This document shows positions 63,246 through 64,000 of a stretch of 64,000 bases of DNA, one piece after another. The DNA lies in NCBI GenBank assembly GCA_963802575.1, contig CAWDJF010000009.1:286354-350353 (forward strand), in the 5' to 3' direction. The notes under the pieces were generated by a model. It made no database searches, had not been told where the DNA came from, and saw only the letters and a program-made list of their open reading frames with translations. The position numbers and the translations under genes are program-made. The stretch comes from DATFTE01 sp963802575. GTDB taxonomy: Bacteria; Acidobacteriota; Terriglobia; Terriglobales; Acidobacteriaceae. The first letter of the stretch is position 1; the number at the start of each line of letters is the position of its first letter.

Positions 63246-63374
63246 TCGCTTGGCCTCTGGAAGAAGTATGACTGGGAGGGGACGCCTTGTCGGTACGCGA
63301 GGAGACTTATGTTTGTGCGATGCATTACAAACTGTAGTTCGGACTCTCTTGGGGTCAGACTCTGTGATTTCATG

Positions 63375-63388
63375 GTGACGCAGATCAC
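63375..63388 (+). promoter_or_regulatory. CRP/FNR-like site 3
   Basis: GTGACGCAGATCAC lies between the divergent receiver gene (63245) and the small gene at 63444. Confidence 0.55.
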
Positions 63389-63443
63389 AGCTATGGGCTT
63401 GATAGGGTGACACTATTCCCCGAGAGGTTCTTGGGGGTGAAGA

Positions 63444-63641
63444 ATGGAGGAGTCAAATCTGCCCGCCATACTCGGCAAGCTTGTCTCGGTTGCTGAAGAA
63501 GCCGACATGGACGTTCAGCAGATGATCGACCTTCTGAATGTGGGATTGAGCATGGAAGCGCTCTTGTTATTGATTGAGCTTCGTCTTGAAGACAAACGGA
63601 AGAAGGCGTTTCAACTGGCGGTCCCCCGATTGACGATGTAG
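63444..63641 (+). CDS. Small helical protein
   Basis: GGGGTGAAGA precedes ATG 63444. The 65-aa product is acidic and helical (LGKLVSVAEEADMDVQQMIDL, then MEALLLLIELRLEDKRKK). It may be a small regulator or adaptor. It is divergent from the receiver/zinc-ribbon gene, with a CRP-like site between. Confidence 0.6.
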   Translation: MEESNLPAILGKLVSVAEEADMDVQQMIDLLNVGLSMEALLLLIELRLEDKRKKAFQLAVPRLTM

Positions 63642-63774
63642 CGGTGTCGGATCTATTCCCATCGAAAACCGCCGTTGAGCTTAGGCCGACAACCTCACTA
63701 ACCTGCCACAACCGCCCTTCATACTTGCTAGCGGTTGAGGAAGGCGCTCCCGAACTGAAGATCAGGAGTTGCAA

Positions 63775-63960
63775 ATGGAACGAAGATTATCCAAAGCAGT
63801 GGATCAGAGGCTGATGGTAGAAGTGCTAGTCGAAGCAGAGCGACGTCTGGTCCAGATCAAGGAGGCCATCCTGGACCCAACGAAGACCCAAAGCGAACGC
63901 GACTCGCTCATAAAGGCTGCCCAAGAACTAGAGCAGGTGATCCGGCGGAATCTGGATTAA
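63775..63960 (+). CDS. Small coiled-coil protein
   Basis: ATG 63775 lies 6 bp after AGGAG. The 61-aa product (MERRLSKAVDQRLMVEVLVE, then AERRLVQIKEAILDPTKTQS) is almost entirely charged helix, a likely coiled coil. It follows the preceding small gene by 133 bp on the same strand. Function unknown. Confidence 0.6.
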   Translation: MERRLSKAVDQRLMVEVLVEAERRLVQIKEAILDPTKTQSERDSLIKAAQELEQVIRRNLD

Positions 63961-63985
63961 TGGTTTGAGCCCCCCGCCCCAAGGG

Positions 63986-64000
63986 TCAATGAGTTCTATA
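63986..64000 (+). repeat. Possible end of a second IS copy
   Basis: TCAATGAGTTCTATA repeats the 15 bases at 54099-54113, the left end of the IS element, in the same orientation, and runs into the window edge. A second copy may begin here. Confidence 0.4.

Overview
The window looks like a chromosomal segment of a soil-type Acidobacteriota (Terriglobia, Koribacter/Sulfotelmatobacter-like). This is inferred from Pkn-type kinases fused to TolB-like propellers, SBBP-repeat secreted proteins, small secreted proteins of acidobacterial type, many GTG/TTG starts, high GC and tightly overlapping operons. No rRNA gene or CRISPR array was seen. The only tRNA sequence is a broken tRNA-Sec.

Layout. 0-5 kb (minus): a partial Ser/Thr kinase, an M48 protease, an ATP-grasp ligase and a zinc metallopeptidase. 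5.2-6.2 kb: a secreted beta-propeller. 6.3-11.1 kb: an arginine cluster argC-argB-argD-argA-like-argJ in which every gene overlaps the next, behind a promoter covered by two ARG-box-like palindromes. 11.1-13.7 kb (minus): a dicarboxylate symporter and an esterase. 13.9-19.8 kb: a GntR-type regulator followed by a beta-hydroxyacid dehydrogenase, 2-oxoacid dehydrogenase E1alpha/E1beta, an M24 (creatinase-fold) protein and E2. 19.8-23.4 kb (minus): a secreted coiled-coil protein, a Tat-exported aminotransferase, an NTF2-like protein and a diguanylate cyclase.

23.6-34.4 kb (minus) is the most striking block. It holds a 23-heme and a 31-heme secreted c-type cytochrome, an AMIN-domain protein with a predicted outer-membrane barrel, a small exported protein, a four-helix membrane protein with two His pairs spaced for two b-hemes, and a membrane-anchored FAD/ferredoxin oxidoreductase. 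The last four genes touch or overlap. Together they look like an electron conduit from cytoplasmic NAD(P)H to the cell exterior, or the reverse.

34.9-50.6 kb: an RluA pseudouridine synthase, a kinase with propeller, a YncE/phosphoesterase gene broken by several indels, an SBBP protein, a BON protein, a small secreted protein, an SRPBCC protein, and a succinate dehydrogenase/fumarate reductase operon with a TPR-like partner.

50.7-64 kb appears to be accessory DNA. It starts at a tRNA-Sec gene that keeps only its 3' half, the usual scar of an island integrated into selC. It carries a peptidase homologue lacking its catalytic Glu, a decayed serine recombinase, an IS110-family element of IS1111 layout (with a possible guide-RNA region and a second element end at the window edge), and many small acidobacterial genes: a cyclic-nucleotide-binding protein, an ABM-like protein, a degenerate P-loop kinase, Zn-ribbon proteins and two receiver proteins. 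Three sites of the form GTGACG-N3-ATCAC and a 26-nt intergenic repeat family also lie here.

Several otherwise good genes carry single-base indels, often in short homopolymers (near 111, 2205, 17218, 39353, 39450, 39785 and 58906). These are more likely sequence errors than decay, except perhaps in the recombinase.
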